Source: Gammaproteobacteria bacterium
Lineage (GTDB): Bacteria > Pseudomonadota > Gammaproteobacteria > SZUA-140
Assembly (NCBI GenBank): GCA_026982565.1
Contig: JALSGV010000174.1
Coordinates: 1 to 43,718 of the forward strand
Length of the DNA stretch: 43,718 nt
Direction of reading: 5' to 3'
Made by a program: the position numbers and the translations under genes. Below are positions 24,838 to 32,505 of this stretch, piece after piece (the stretch's first letter is position 1; every line of letters starts with the position of its first letter). The notes below the pieces were generated by a model. That model was given only the letters and a program-made list of their open reading frames with translations. It did no database searches and was not told where the DNA came from.

Positions 24838-26058
24838 TTAGAGGAGTTGCGTGTAGAGTGACGATACCCTGTCAAGGTAGCGCCGGGACGAGAACTCTTC
24901 CTCCACCCATTTTCTGCCCTCGCGCCCCATGGATACGATATCCGGGTCGGGCATGCGGGAAAATTCCTCCAGCGCTGCGGCAAGCGCCTGCGCGTTGCCG
25001 GCCTCGAAGACGTCTCCCGTTTCACCGCGCCTGATCAACTCCGGTATTCCGCCTATGTCGGCCCCAATGACCGGGCGGGTCAATGCATAGGCCTCCAGTA
25101 TGCTCATGGGCGCGTTTTCGTACCACTCGGAAGCGAGAACCACGGCGCGGCTGTCATGAATCAGCTCGTGCAAGGCCGCGCCTTTCTGGTAGCCTGCAAA
25201 ATCGATGTCGGCGCCACGCATCGAGGCCAAGTTCCTCAATGCCTCTTCCTGCGGGCCGGTGCCAACGATGGTAAGGGGCACGCCCGCAAGGGCGGCGGCC
25301 TCGACAAGGGTTTCGAGACCTTTTTCCCGGGCGAGGCGCCCGAAATAAACGAAGCGTTTGCCAACACGGGCACAGGGTGAAAAAGACGAGATATCGGCGA
25401 AGTTGGGAATATAGACGATTTTCTCCCTGTCCATTCCCCATTCCACCAGTTTTTCCCGGTAGAATCTGCTGGGAACGATGAAGCGGGAAATGTTGTCCCT
25501 GTAACAGCCCAGCAGGCGATGCACCCAGGTCTCGAAAAATATCAAGGTGCTCAGGGACAGGGAGTTTTTTATGCAGCGATGCCGGATCACGTTGCTGATG
25601 CGGCCATGCTTGCAGCGCTCGCAGACGCCATCGGATGCCAGCATCTGGTAGGCGGGACAGGCGATCTTGAGATCATGCAACGTCAATAGTGTCGGTATCC
25701 CCGCCCTTTTCAGGACGCCAAATATCGACGGCGAGATATGATGATAGACGTTGTGTGCATGGGCAATTTCAGGGCGCTGATCCTGTATGAGCCTGCCTAT
25801 GCCGCGCTTTGCCTCCAGGGAATAGATGACCTTCGGGGCTCTGGCGGCCTTCTCCAAGAAAGAATAATCATTGCCGAACTCGATTTCCTGAATGAAATAT
25901 TTCTCCCATGGCGAGGACAGGTTCTTTTCATGCCGCATTGCGAAAGGAATCACACCCCATCCCGCGCCTTCGAAGAGCGAGTTGTGACGCAGGAAAACCG
26001 CCTCGGCGCCTCCCCGCATATAGTAATAGTTGTTTATGGATAATAGTGTTTTGTTCAT
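24838..26058 (-). CDS. Glycosyltransferase family 4 with Cys cluster
   Basis: The 406-residue protein has two Rossmann-like halves. The N-terminal half has the M-R-G-G-A-E sugar-acceptor-side motif and a Cys cluster (CPAYQML, CERCKHG, RHRC) that probably binds a metal. The C-terminal half has F-V-Y-F-G-R-L-A-R-E-K-G-L and the EX7E motif ENAPMSILE followed by P-V-I-G-A-D-I-G-G-I-P-E-L, typical of GT4 retaining enzymes that use nucleotide sugars. The acceptor and sugar are unknown. With the next gene it interrupts the usual fliK-fliL junction. Roles in flagellin, LPS or exopolysaccharide glycosylation are all possible. Confidence 0.87.
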   Translation of the reverse strand: MNKTLLSINNYYYMRGGAEAVFLRHNSLFEGAGWGVIPFAMRHEKNLSSPWEKYFIQEIEFGNDYSFLEKAARAPKVIYSLEAKRGIGRLIQDQRPEIAHAHNVYHHISPSIFGVLKRAGIPTLLTLHDLKIACPAYQMLASDGVCERCKHGRISNVIRHRCIKNSLSLSTLIFFETWVHRLLGCYRDNISRFIVPSRFYREKLVEWGMDREKIVYIPNFADISSFSPCARVGKRFVYFGRLAREKGLETLVEAAALAGVPLTIVGTGPQEEALRNLASMRGADIDFAGYQKGAALHELIHDSRAVVLASEWYENAPMSILEAYALTRPVIGADIGGIPELIRRGETGDVFEAGNAQALAAALEEFSRMPDPDIVSMGREGRKWVEEEFSSRRYLDRVSSLYTQLL

Positions 26059-26104
26059 TGCCGGAATGAAGTGCCGTTGCTCGGAATCCTGCGACCGTAA
26101 CGCT

Positions 26105-27211
26105 TCATCCCCTCATGGCCTCCTGGTAAACGGCAAGGGTCTTTTCCGCGATGTCACCCCAGTTGTAGTTTTTTCTGATATTTTCACGGACATTTTCCGG
26201 GCTGTCGAACTCGATTCCCCCTTCATTTACTTGTCCGAGTTTCTCTGCCAATCCACGGACATCCCCCAGACGGAAATACTGTGCCTCAGGCAGCCCCACC
26301 TCGAGATTGGCCGGGATATCGCTGGCCAGCACGGGAATGCCGTAACTGAGGGCCTCCAGCAGGGCAATAGGAAGCCCCTCATGGGAAGACGGCAACACAA
26401 AGACACCGGCATGAGCATACAGTTGACTCAAGGCATCCCCGCTCTGGAAGCCGGTCAATACCACGCCTCCACTGCCCTCCGCGGCGGCCAGTATTTCCTG
26501 GCAGTATTTGTTTCCTGGGTCGATCGTGCCGACGATGGCCAGTTTCCAGCCTGTCATGCCGGCGTCCGCAAATGCCCGGATCAGGTCCATATGCCTCTTC
26601 TCGGGAACCAGGCGGCTTACGATAAGGACGTACCGCCCGGCTTCGAGAGAAAACCGGCCAAGAACATCCGTTGCCCCAGGGATGCCGGGCAATTCCACGC
26701 CGTTGGGGATGATGGCCGACTGACGCCGGTGCTTCTCATAAACCAGGTCATGGATCACCCGGGATATGACGATATTGCGGGTAGAGAAGCCCATCCCCCA
26801 GCGTTCACCCAGGCGCAGCAGCGCGCGCGCCCCCCCGCCCCATTTTTCCCGGTCATAGTCGGGGCCATGGTGCGTCACGACCACCCGCAGCCCGAACAGG
26901 CGCGCGACAGGGGTCATGACGGCGGGGCCTATGGCATGGATATGCAGAATATCAGGGCGTTTCAGGGCGGCATAGAGCACCCCGATGAAGGAGTGGACAA
27001 AGGCCTCCACGCCGCCTGTCTTGGGCGCCCACAGGGAACGAAAGCGCACCCCCCGCCACGACTCAAGTCCCGCGGGGTGGTATTCCCGGCGCACAATGAC
27101 CTCGATTTCACAGTCAGACCCGGCCAGCAGCGGGTACAAATGCTCGGCATGTTTCTCGACGCCTCCTTCCACCTTGGGGAAACCACGCAATCCTAATACG
27201 AAAACCTTCAT
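26105..27211 (-). CDS. Glycosyltransferase family 4
   Basis: The 368-residue protein begins MKVFVLGLRGFPKVEGGVEKH, a GT4 N-terminus with the G-G-V-E loop. It continues with H-I-H-A-I-G-P and V-V-T-H-H-G-P-D-Y. The C-terminal half has V-L-I-V-S-R-L-V-P-E-K-R and the EX7E motif EGLPIALLE, then G-I-P-V-L-A-S-D-I-P. ATG 27211 is preferred to the upstream ATG 27286 because it matches the family start and follows GGA. It ends 46 bases before the second glycosyltransferase, so the pair is probably co-transcribed. The substrate is unknown. Confidence 0.88.
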   Translation of the reverse strand: MKVFVLGLRGFPKVEGGVEKHAEHLYPLLAGSDCEIEVIVRREYHPAGLESWRGVRFRSLWAPKTGGVEAFVHSFIGVLYAALKRPDILHIHAIGPAVMTPVARLFGLRVVVTHHGPDYDREKWGGGARALLRLGERWGMGFSTRNIVISRVIHDLVYEKHRRQSAIIPNGVELPGIPGATDVLGRFSLEAGRYVLIVSRLVPEKRHMDLIRAFADAGMTGWKLAIVGTIDPGNKYCQEILAAAEGSGGVVLTGFQSGDALSQLYAHAGVFVLPSSHEGLPIALLEALSYGIPVLASDIPANLEVGLPEAQYFRLGDVRGLAEKLGQVNEGGIEFDSPENVRENIRKNYNWGDIAEKTLAVYQEAMRG

Positions 27212-27368
27212 AATCTGTCCATCTGTTTCCGGGAAAATACGCCAGGAATCTGCGTCGCGGGCCCGTGCGCCGCCTCTCCCCTCCATGGCCCGAAACGCCC
27301 TGCAAGGTTGTCCCGTACAAGGGATGAAAGTGATTCATGGATTGTCACTACTCATGCCCCCGGATACC

Positions 27369-27419
27369 CGTCATTCCGACACGATTTTCACCCTGCGGGT
27401 ACAAATGAGCCGGAATCCA
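27369..27419. repeat. Degenerate GTCATTCC...GGAATCCA inverted-repeat element
   Basis: CGTCATTCCG at the left and CGGAATCCA at the right are inverted relative to each other around about 32 bases. The same outer sequence type (GGAATCC and its complement) borders the element at 27488-27518, so this looks like a decayed member of the same intergenic repeat class. Confidence 0.4.
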
Positions 27420-27424
27420 TGTCG

Positions 27425-27480
27425 TTATTAACCCGGCACGCAATGGCTGAATACGATATACATTGTTGCCGGGTTAATAA
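27425..27480 (+). repeat. 56-base palindromic repeat, copy 2
   Basis: TTATTAACCCGGCA (27425-27438) and TGCCGGGTTAATAA (27467-27480) are perfect 14-bp inverted arms, with a further CAAT/ATTG pairing inside. The core GCAATGGCTGAATACGATAT is shared with bases 181-228, where the palindrome is slightly decayed. It could form a long hairpin in DNA or RNA. It resembles REP or MITE-type non-autonomous elements; the family is not recognised. Confidence 0.7.
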
Positions 27481-27487
27481 AGCCACT

Positions 27488-27518
27488 GGATTCCCGCTTA
27501 CCCCATGCGGGAATGACG
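27488..27518. repeat. ATTCCCGC...GCGGGAAT inverted-repeat element
   Basis: GGATTCCCGC and GCGGGAATGACG are inverted arms around a 9-base loop. Elements of this wording (GTCATTCCCGC...GCGGGAATCC, like the Neisseria dRS3 repeat) are scattered through many proteobacterial genomes and often mark insertion-prone intergenic sites. Confidence 0.6.
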
Positions 27519-27557
27519 TATAGCGACTATTCCGCCATCTGCGGGGTGAGTAGTTAC

Positions 27558-27679
27558 TCGTTTTCAGCCACTGTGCGCCGGTTCGCTGCAATCATTCTAC
27601 AGCAAGTTTCGCCAACACAGCCAGCGGGCCGGCGCGCAATGGCCAGCCCCTTGATTTCAAACCGCCAGGGGTTTCAGGC
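27558..27679 (-). repeat. Dispersed intergenic repeat, copy B (inverted)
   Basis: Read on the minus strand this matches 64-206 with roughly 80-90 percent identity by eye, apart from about 21 bases present only in copy A. The edge block GCCTGAA contains the TGA stop codon of fliK (27674-27676), so the element abuts or overlaps the fliK end. Copy A likewise begins GCCTGAA at a stop codon of an open plus-strand frame. Confidence 0.7.
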
Positions 27680-28972
27680 ATACATATCGACCATGCCCTG
27701 CCTCAGGATCGCATCGGTCTCCAGCGGCGCTTCATCGGCCCCGCCCTGACTCAGCAGCCGCTCATTTACGGCATCCCCGTTTTCGTCTTCCAGCTCATTA
27801 TCCGCCTCACGGCCACTGGTTTGCGAATGCTGCGACACATCCACATCCACCAGATCCAGGCCACTGCTGTTCAGGATCTCGCGCAGCCTGGGCAGGGAGT
27901 CTTCCAGGCTATCCTTGACCATGGCGTGGGCGGTCTGAAATTGTACGCTCACCTGCTCGTTCTGTACATTGATCCTGATCTCGACAGCGCCCAACTGCGG
28001 AGGATTGATCTTCAACTCGGCCGTGTGCACTTTCTGCGTAATCAGCCAGCGCACCCGGTCCCCAAATTCCTCCTTCCACTCACGCGACTGGAGCGGAGCT
28101 TGCAGGGGCAGAGTGGTCGTCACCATGCCTTTATCGTTTGGCGACTGTATTGCGGGCTGGGGACTGCTCAAAGGGGATACCTGCTGGCCGCCATCCGCAA
28201 CCGCCATGGCTGAAACATTCACAAAACGTCCTGCTGCCTCTGCCGCCACCCTGGCAGTCAATTCTTCACTGAAGTTCGACATGCGCCCGGCGTTCCCGGC
28301 CATCACCTCCCGTCCCGCCATCAGCTGCTCACGCAGCAGGCCCCCACCCTCGTCAACTACGGGCCTGGAACGATTGGCTGCAGGAATATCGACAGGCCGG
28401 CTTTCCAGGGGAACCGCGGCCATCACCTCTTGACTGCCGGCCGTTCCAGCAAAGCGCGAATTCTCCACGCGCGGTGGTGCAGGCGCCACCGGCGGCGCAG
28501 GCGCAGGCTCGGGCGCAGGCTCGGGCGCAGGCGCAGGCAAATCAAGAGACACAACAGCTTCACGGCCTTCCTGGGGCTCTTGGGCATCACCCGTCATTTG
28601 CAGCGGCGCCTCATCCCCTTCCATCAGCAGTTCATCGGCGACACCGGGTGGCGCCACTTCGCTCAATTCCGTCCTGGCATCCGGCAAACGGGAATCAGCA
28701 GGCGGCTCAGGGTCCATTACTGACACCATGACAGCCTCAAGCGGCAAACCCTTGCCCGTTCGCGGCAAAGACTCATTGAGGACGCTGCTATCGCTCCCCG
28801 TGGTGAAACTCCCCGCAGCCGTCTCCTTCAATACAGCCTGTGATTCACGCAATGCCTCGCCAAAGCGGCTGTCGCGCCCCCCTTCTCCCTCCACGGTGGG
28901 AGCCGCGCTCTTGAAACCCCTGCTGGCGGGAGGACTGGCATTTGACAATAAGGCTGCAGGTTCCTGTGGCAT
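27674..28972 (-). CDS. fliK: Flagellar hook-length control protein FliK
   Basis: The 432-residue protein has a long low-complexity N-terminal and middle region, including a Pro/Ala/Glu repeat (A-P-E-P type, near residue 160), typical of the ruler part. The conserved C-terminal domain (about 310-400) has K-I-N-P-P-Q-L-G-A-V-E-I-R-I and V-Q-F-Q-T-A-H-A-M-V, the hook-length domain that contacts FlhB. ATG 28972 has AGAGGT upstream and is preferred to in-frame ATGs at 29002 and 29041. It is normally followed by fliL; here two glycosyltransferases and repeats intervene. Confidence 0.92.
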   Translation of the reverse strand: MPQEPAALLSNASPPASRGFKSAAPTVEGEGGRDSRFGEALRESQAVLKETAAGSFTTGSDSSVLNESLPRTGKGLPLEAVMVSVMDPEPPADSRLPDARTELSEVAPPGVADELLMEGDEAPLQMTGDAQEPQEGREAVVSLDLPAPAPEPAPEPAPAPPVAPAPPRVENSRFAGTAGSQEVMAAVPLESRPVDIPAANRSRPVVDEGGGLLREQLMAGREVMAGNAGRMSNFSEELTARVAAEAAGRFVNVSAMAVADGGQQVSPLSSPQPAIQSPNDKGMVTTTLPLQAPLQSREWKEEFGDRVRWLITQKVHTAELKINPPQLGAVEIRINVQNEQVSVQFQTAHAMVKDSLEDSLPRLREILNSSGLDLVDVDVSQHSQTSGREADNELEDENGDAVNERLLSQGGADEAPLETDAILRQGMVDMYA

Positions 28973-29050
28973 ATGAGCACCTCTTGTAGCGGTAGCGGAC
29001 ATTCCTATCTGACTACCGTTAATAGGCAAGGAGCATGCCACTCGGTGCGG

Positions 29051-29488
29051 TCAGTATAATGACCTGGCCCGCATGGCCCTTTCATCGCTCTCCTTCTGCT
29101 CCCGTTTCGCCGACTCCAGGTCCTCCTCCTTCCTGCAACGCGACTGGTAGTTGTCCAGCGCCTTGTGGTGCACCCTGGCCGCCTTCCAGGACTCATCGTG
29201 TCTTTCCAGTACGCCCCTGGCCTCCGCCACCAATTGGCGCTGGATCTTCAGCGCCTGATCAATCTGGCGGACAAAGCCGCGATATTCATTGAGGCGCCCC
29301 ATGTCCATGCCCGCCCCGCCCAGGGTGTCCATACGCTGCTTGTATTCTTTATAGAAGGATTCCAGCTCCCGCAGTTTGCCTAGATGTGCGCTATAGGCGT
29401 TCTGCGCCTCATTGCGTTGCAGGACAGCATGCTCCTCTTCGATCCTCGCCAGCTTGACCAGGGTCTGCATGCGCCGTGATTTCTTCAT
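29051..29488 (-). CDS. fliJ: Flagellar export chaperone FliJ
   Basis: The 145-residue protein is almost entirely helical and charged, expected to form an antiparallel coiled coil. [14 protein letters not shown] at the N-terminus and the central Y-K-Q-R-M region match FliJ. It couples the FliI ATPase ring to FlhA. Its start overlaps the fliI stop as ATGA. Confidence 0.92.
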   Translation of the reverse strand: MKKSRRMQTLVKLARIEEEHAVLQRNEAQNAYSAHLGKLRELESFYKEYKQRMDTLGGAGMDMGRLNEYRGFVRQIDQALKIQRQLVAEARGVLERHDESWKAARVHHKALDNYQSRCRKEEDLESAKREQKESDERAMRARSLY

Positions 29489-30864
29489 GGCGCCGCTTGC
29501 GCCGTCAGGGCCTGATCCTGAGCCATCAGGGCTTCAAGGGCCCGGCGGCTCTCTTCCAGCGTGCGCTTTTCATTGAGCCCCTGCTGCAGAAAACCGACCA
29601 GGCGGGGATACATCTCGACAGCCTCGTCGAGTTCCGCATTGTTGCCGGGCCGGTAGGCGCCCACGCTGATGAGGTCGCGGTTGGCCTGGTAGGTGGAGTA
29701 CAGCTTCTTGAAGCGCCGCGCCTGTGACTGCGCCTCGTCCGTGCTGATATCGTTCATGACGCGGCTGATGGAGGCCTCGATATCGATGGCGGGATAGTGC
29801 CCCCCCTCGGCCAGGGAACGGGACAATACGATATGCCCGTCGAGTATGGCGCGCGCGGCGTCGGCCACCGGGTCCTGCTGGTCATCGCCCTCCGTCAGCA
29901 CTGTGTACAGAGCGGTTATGGATCCGCCACCCTTGTCGCCATTACCGGCGCGCTCCACGAGCTGGGGAATCTTGGCGAAGACGGAGGGCGGATAACCGCG
30001 CGTCACCGGCGGCTCGCCAATGGCCAGGGCGATTTCCCGCTGGGCCTGGGCAAAGCGCGTCAGGGAGTCCATCAACAACAGGACATTCTTGCCCTGATCG
30101 CGAAAATATTCCGCGATGCTGGTGGCCAGCATGGCGCCATGCAGGCGCATGAGAGGCGGCTCATCGGCGGGCGTGGCCACCACCACGGCCCTCGCCATAC
30201 CCGCCGCGCCGAGAATATTCTCGGTAAATTCCTTGACCTCGCGGCCACGTTCCCCGATCAGGCCGACGACCGTGACATCGGCCGCCGTATATCGCGTCAT
30301 CATGCCCAGCAAGACGCTCTTGCCCACGCCACTGCCGGCGAACAGGCCCAGGCGCTGGCCGCGCCCTATGGTCAACAGGGAATTGATGGCGCCGATGCCC
30401 ACGTCCAGGGGCTCCTGTATGCGCTGTCTGGCCAGGGGATTGATGGTTTCCGGCATCAGGGGAATGCGCTCGTCGCTCTGCAGGGGCCCCTTGCCATCCA
30501 GCGGTTTTCCCGCGCCGCTCAACACCCGCCCCAGCAGTTCATAGCCGCCCACGGCCTCATAGACCTTGCCCGTGGGTATGACGGGCGCATTGGGGACCAT
30601 GCCCCGCACCTGTCCCGTTGGCATCAAATAGGTCTGGTCCCCGGAGAAGCCCACGACCTCGGCCTCGATATCATTCCCGATAGTGCTTTTGATGAGGCAG
30701 CGATCACCAATCGCCGCGCGGCAACCCACGGCCTCGATGGTCAAACCCACCATGCGCTTCAGGCGCCCCTCCACAATCAGCGGCAGGGGCTTGCGCGCAT
30801 GCCGCCTCCTGGCGGCCAGTCGCTGCGCCCAGACAGGCGCGCGGGATTCTTCAGCCGTGTGCAT
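29485..30864 (-). CDS. fliI: Flagellar export ATPase FliI
   Basis: The 459-residue ATPase has Walker A GSGVGKS (177-183), [14 protein letters not shown] and [16 protein letters not shown], typical of F1-beta-like type III export ATPases. ATG 30864 follows a perfect GGGAGGAAG site. The upstream ATG 30885 has no such site. It overlaps fliH by 14 bases, consistent with their complex at the export gate. Confidence 0.97.
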   Translation of the reverse strand: MHTAEESRAPVWAQRLAARRRHARKPLPLIVEGRLKRMVGLTIEAVGCRAAIGDRCLIKSTIGNDIEAEVVGFSGDQTYLMPTGQVRGMVPNAPVIPTGKVYEAVGGYELLGRVLSGAGKPLDGKGPLQSDERIPLMPETINPLARQRIQEPLDVGIGAINSLLTIGRGQRLGLFAGSGVGKSVLLGMMTRYTAADVTVVGLIGERGREVKEFTENILGAAGMARAVVVATPADEPPLMRLHGAMLATSIAEYFRDQGKNVLLLMDSLTRFAQAQREIALAIGEPPVTRGYPPSVFAKIPQLVERAGNGDKGGGSITALYTVLTEGDDQQDPVADAARAILDGHIVLSRSLAEGGHYPAIDIEASISRVMNDISTDEAQSQARRFKKLYSTYQANRDLISVGAYRPGNNAELDEAVEMYPRLVGFLQQGLNEKRTLEESRRALEALMAQDQALTAQAAP

Positions 30865-31486
30865 GATCTTCCTCCCTTTCTCCACCCAGCAATTCAGTGA
30901 CGACCTGCATTAGGCGGCGTTCAATGCTGGCATCGATGCGGGACGTTTCCGTTGCAACCTTGCACCCCCCACGGCTGAGCAGGGGATCGTCGACGATCTC
31001 CCATCCGGCGCTGTCGATCTTTTCGGCCAGCAACTCCTTGACGAGCACGCTGTCATCCGGATTCAGATGCAGCCTGACGCCCCGGGAGGCGACGGGAAGC
31101 TCGCTCACCGCCTGCTCAATGGTGGCGACGATCTGTCCAGGATCGGCCTTGATCTCCCTGCGGATGATATGTTGTGCAATGACCACCGCCAGACCGGTCA
31201 ATTCCTCGACCACCTGGTGGTCCAACGCTTGCAAAGGGGCGTGCAGCTGGTCGCAGATATTCTTCAGACGGGCGAGCTGTTCCTCGGCCATCGCCCGCCC
31301 CTTCTCCAGCCCTTCCCGCCTGCCCAGGGAAAAACCTTCCTCGTGGGCCTGGGCGTGAATCCTTTCGATCTCTTTCGCCGTCATCAGGGAAGGCCTGGCG
31401 TTACCGCCATGTGCCGCCCCTCTCCCCACATCAGGCAACTCCCAGCGCTCATAGTCCTGGGGCTGGGGTGAGATGACCTTAGACAA
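30851..31486 (-). CDS. fliH: Flagellar export ATPase regulator FliH
   Basis: The 211-residue protein begins [19 protein letters not shown] when read from TTG 31486, which matches FliH N-termini. GGAGG lies seven bases upstream of this TTG, inside the end of fliG, and the two genes overlap as TTGTCTAA. The frame is open further into fliG, but that part is a shadow of fliG. The middle is a helical segment with Gly-rich [17 protein letters not shown]. The C-terminal domain (about 100-205) contacts FliI. Confidence 0.92.
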   Translation of the reverse strand: MSKVISPQPQDYERWELPDVGRGAAHGGNARPSLMTAKEIERIHAQAHEEGFSLGRREGLEKGRAMAEEQLARLKNICDQLHAPLQALDHQVVEELTGLAVVIAQHIIRREIKADPGQIVATIEQAVSELPVASRGVRLHLNPDDSVLVKELLAEKIDSAGWEIVDDPLLSRGGCKVATETSRIDASIERRLMQVVTELLGGEREEDHAHG

Positions 31487-32474
31487 ACTCTTCGCCTCCA
31501 CCGCCGCCCAATACGATATCGCCGGACTCCGCGAGGCGGCGGGCGATGGCCAGAATCTCTTTCTGGGCGGCTTCCACCTCACTGAGGCGCACCGGTCCCT
31601 TGGCCTCCAGATCATCACTCAGCATTTCGGCGGCGCGCTTGGACATATTGGCAAAGACCTTGGACTTGATGTCCTCGTCGGCCCCCTTGAGGGCCAGCAC
31701 CAGGGTCTCGGAGGAGATTTCGCGCAACAATGCCTGTATGCCCCTGTCATCCACACTGGCGAGATCGTCGAAGACAAACATGAGATCCTGTATTTTCTCG
31801 CCCAGCTCGGGGTCGAATTCGTTGACCTGATCCATGATCACCTCCTCTACGGAGGCATCCATCAGATTGAGAATATTGGCCGCGGTCTTGATGCCGCCCA
31901 CGGTGGACGACTTCAGGTGGGAATTGCCGCTGAACTGCTTCTCTATGACTTCGTTGAGTTCGTGCAATGCCGAAGGTTGCAGGCGATCCAGGGTGGCGAT
32001 ACGCAGCAATACGTCACTGCGCACCTTCTCGGGCAGGAGACTCAAGACCTCCGCCGCCTGCTCGCTGTCCAGATAGGAAAGCACCACGGAGATGATCTGG
32101 GGATGCTCCAGCTTGATGACCTCCAGTATGGCGCGTGGATCCATCCACTTCAATTGCTCCAGACCACCGGCATTGTCCCCCATCATCACGCGGTCGATGA
32201 CATTGCCGGCCTTGTCCTCGCCCAGGGCCTTGACCAGCACGCTCTTGAGGTAATCGTGAGAGCCCACCCCGATGGCCGTCTCGTTGTTGACGGTGCCGAC
32301 GAAGTCGCCCAATACCTCATTGACCTGTTCCCTGGTGACGTTTTTGAGGGTGGCCATGGCGGCGCTGACCTTGTGCACCTCCTTAGGCCCAATGTGTTTC
32401 AACACCTCGGCTGCATCCTGTTCTCCCAGACTCATCAACAGGATTGCTGCTCTTTCAATACCACTGATTTCCAT
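31479..32474 (-). CDS. fliG: Flagellar motor switch protein FliG
   Basis: The 331-residue protein has N-terminal, middle and C-terminal armadillo-like domains. Family marks are E-H-P-Q-I-I-S-V-V-L-S-Y-L in the middle domain, and F-D-D-L-A-S-V-D-D-R-G-I-Q-A-L-L-R-E and L-A-L-K-G-A in the C-terminal torque helix region that faces the stators. GAGG precedes ATG 32474. It overlaps fliH by 8 bases. Confidence 0.97.
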   Translation of the reverse strand: MEISGIERAAILLMSLGEQDAAEVLKHIGPKEVHKVSAAMATLKNVTREQVNEVLGDFVGTVNNETAIGVGSHDYLKSVLVKALGEDKAGNVIDRVMMGDNAGGLEQLKWMDPRAILEVIKLEHPQIISVVLSYLDSEQAAEVLSLLPEKVRSDVLLRIATLDRLQPSALHELNEVIEKQFSGNSHLKSSTVGGIKTAANILNLMDASVEEVIMDQVNEFDPELGEKIQDLMFVFDDLASVDDRGIQALLREISSETLVLALKGADEDIKSKVFANMSKRAAEMLSDDLEAKGPVRLSEVEAAQKEILAIARRLAESGDIVLGGGGGEEFV

Positions 32475-32505
32475 TTTCCCTCGTCATCCTAGCCGTTGAT
32501 TATGG

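Larger units (their letters stand above)
27212..27673. other. Repeat-rich intergenic region between fliK and the glycosyltransferases
   Basis: About 460 bases with no gene. From 27369 to 27673 it is a mosaic of repeats: a degenerate CGTCATTCCG...CGGAATCCA element (27369-27419), a palindrome (27425-27480), an ATTCCCGC...GCGGGAAT element (27488-27518) and the inverted module of the dispersed repeat (27558-27679). Bases 27212-27368 could hold a promoter for the glycosyltransferases, but none was recognised. Frames through this area are repeat translations. Confidence 0.7.

Noticed and set aside
28490..28545. Tandem 12-base repeats (GGCGCAGGCTCG type)
   Set aside because: They encode the Pro/Ala/Glu repeat of FliK, stay in frame and are common in FliK ruler regions, so no phase-variation claim is made.
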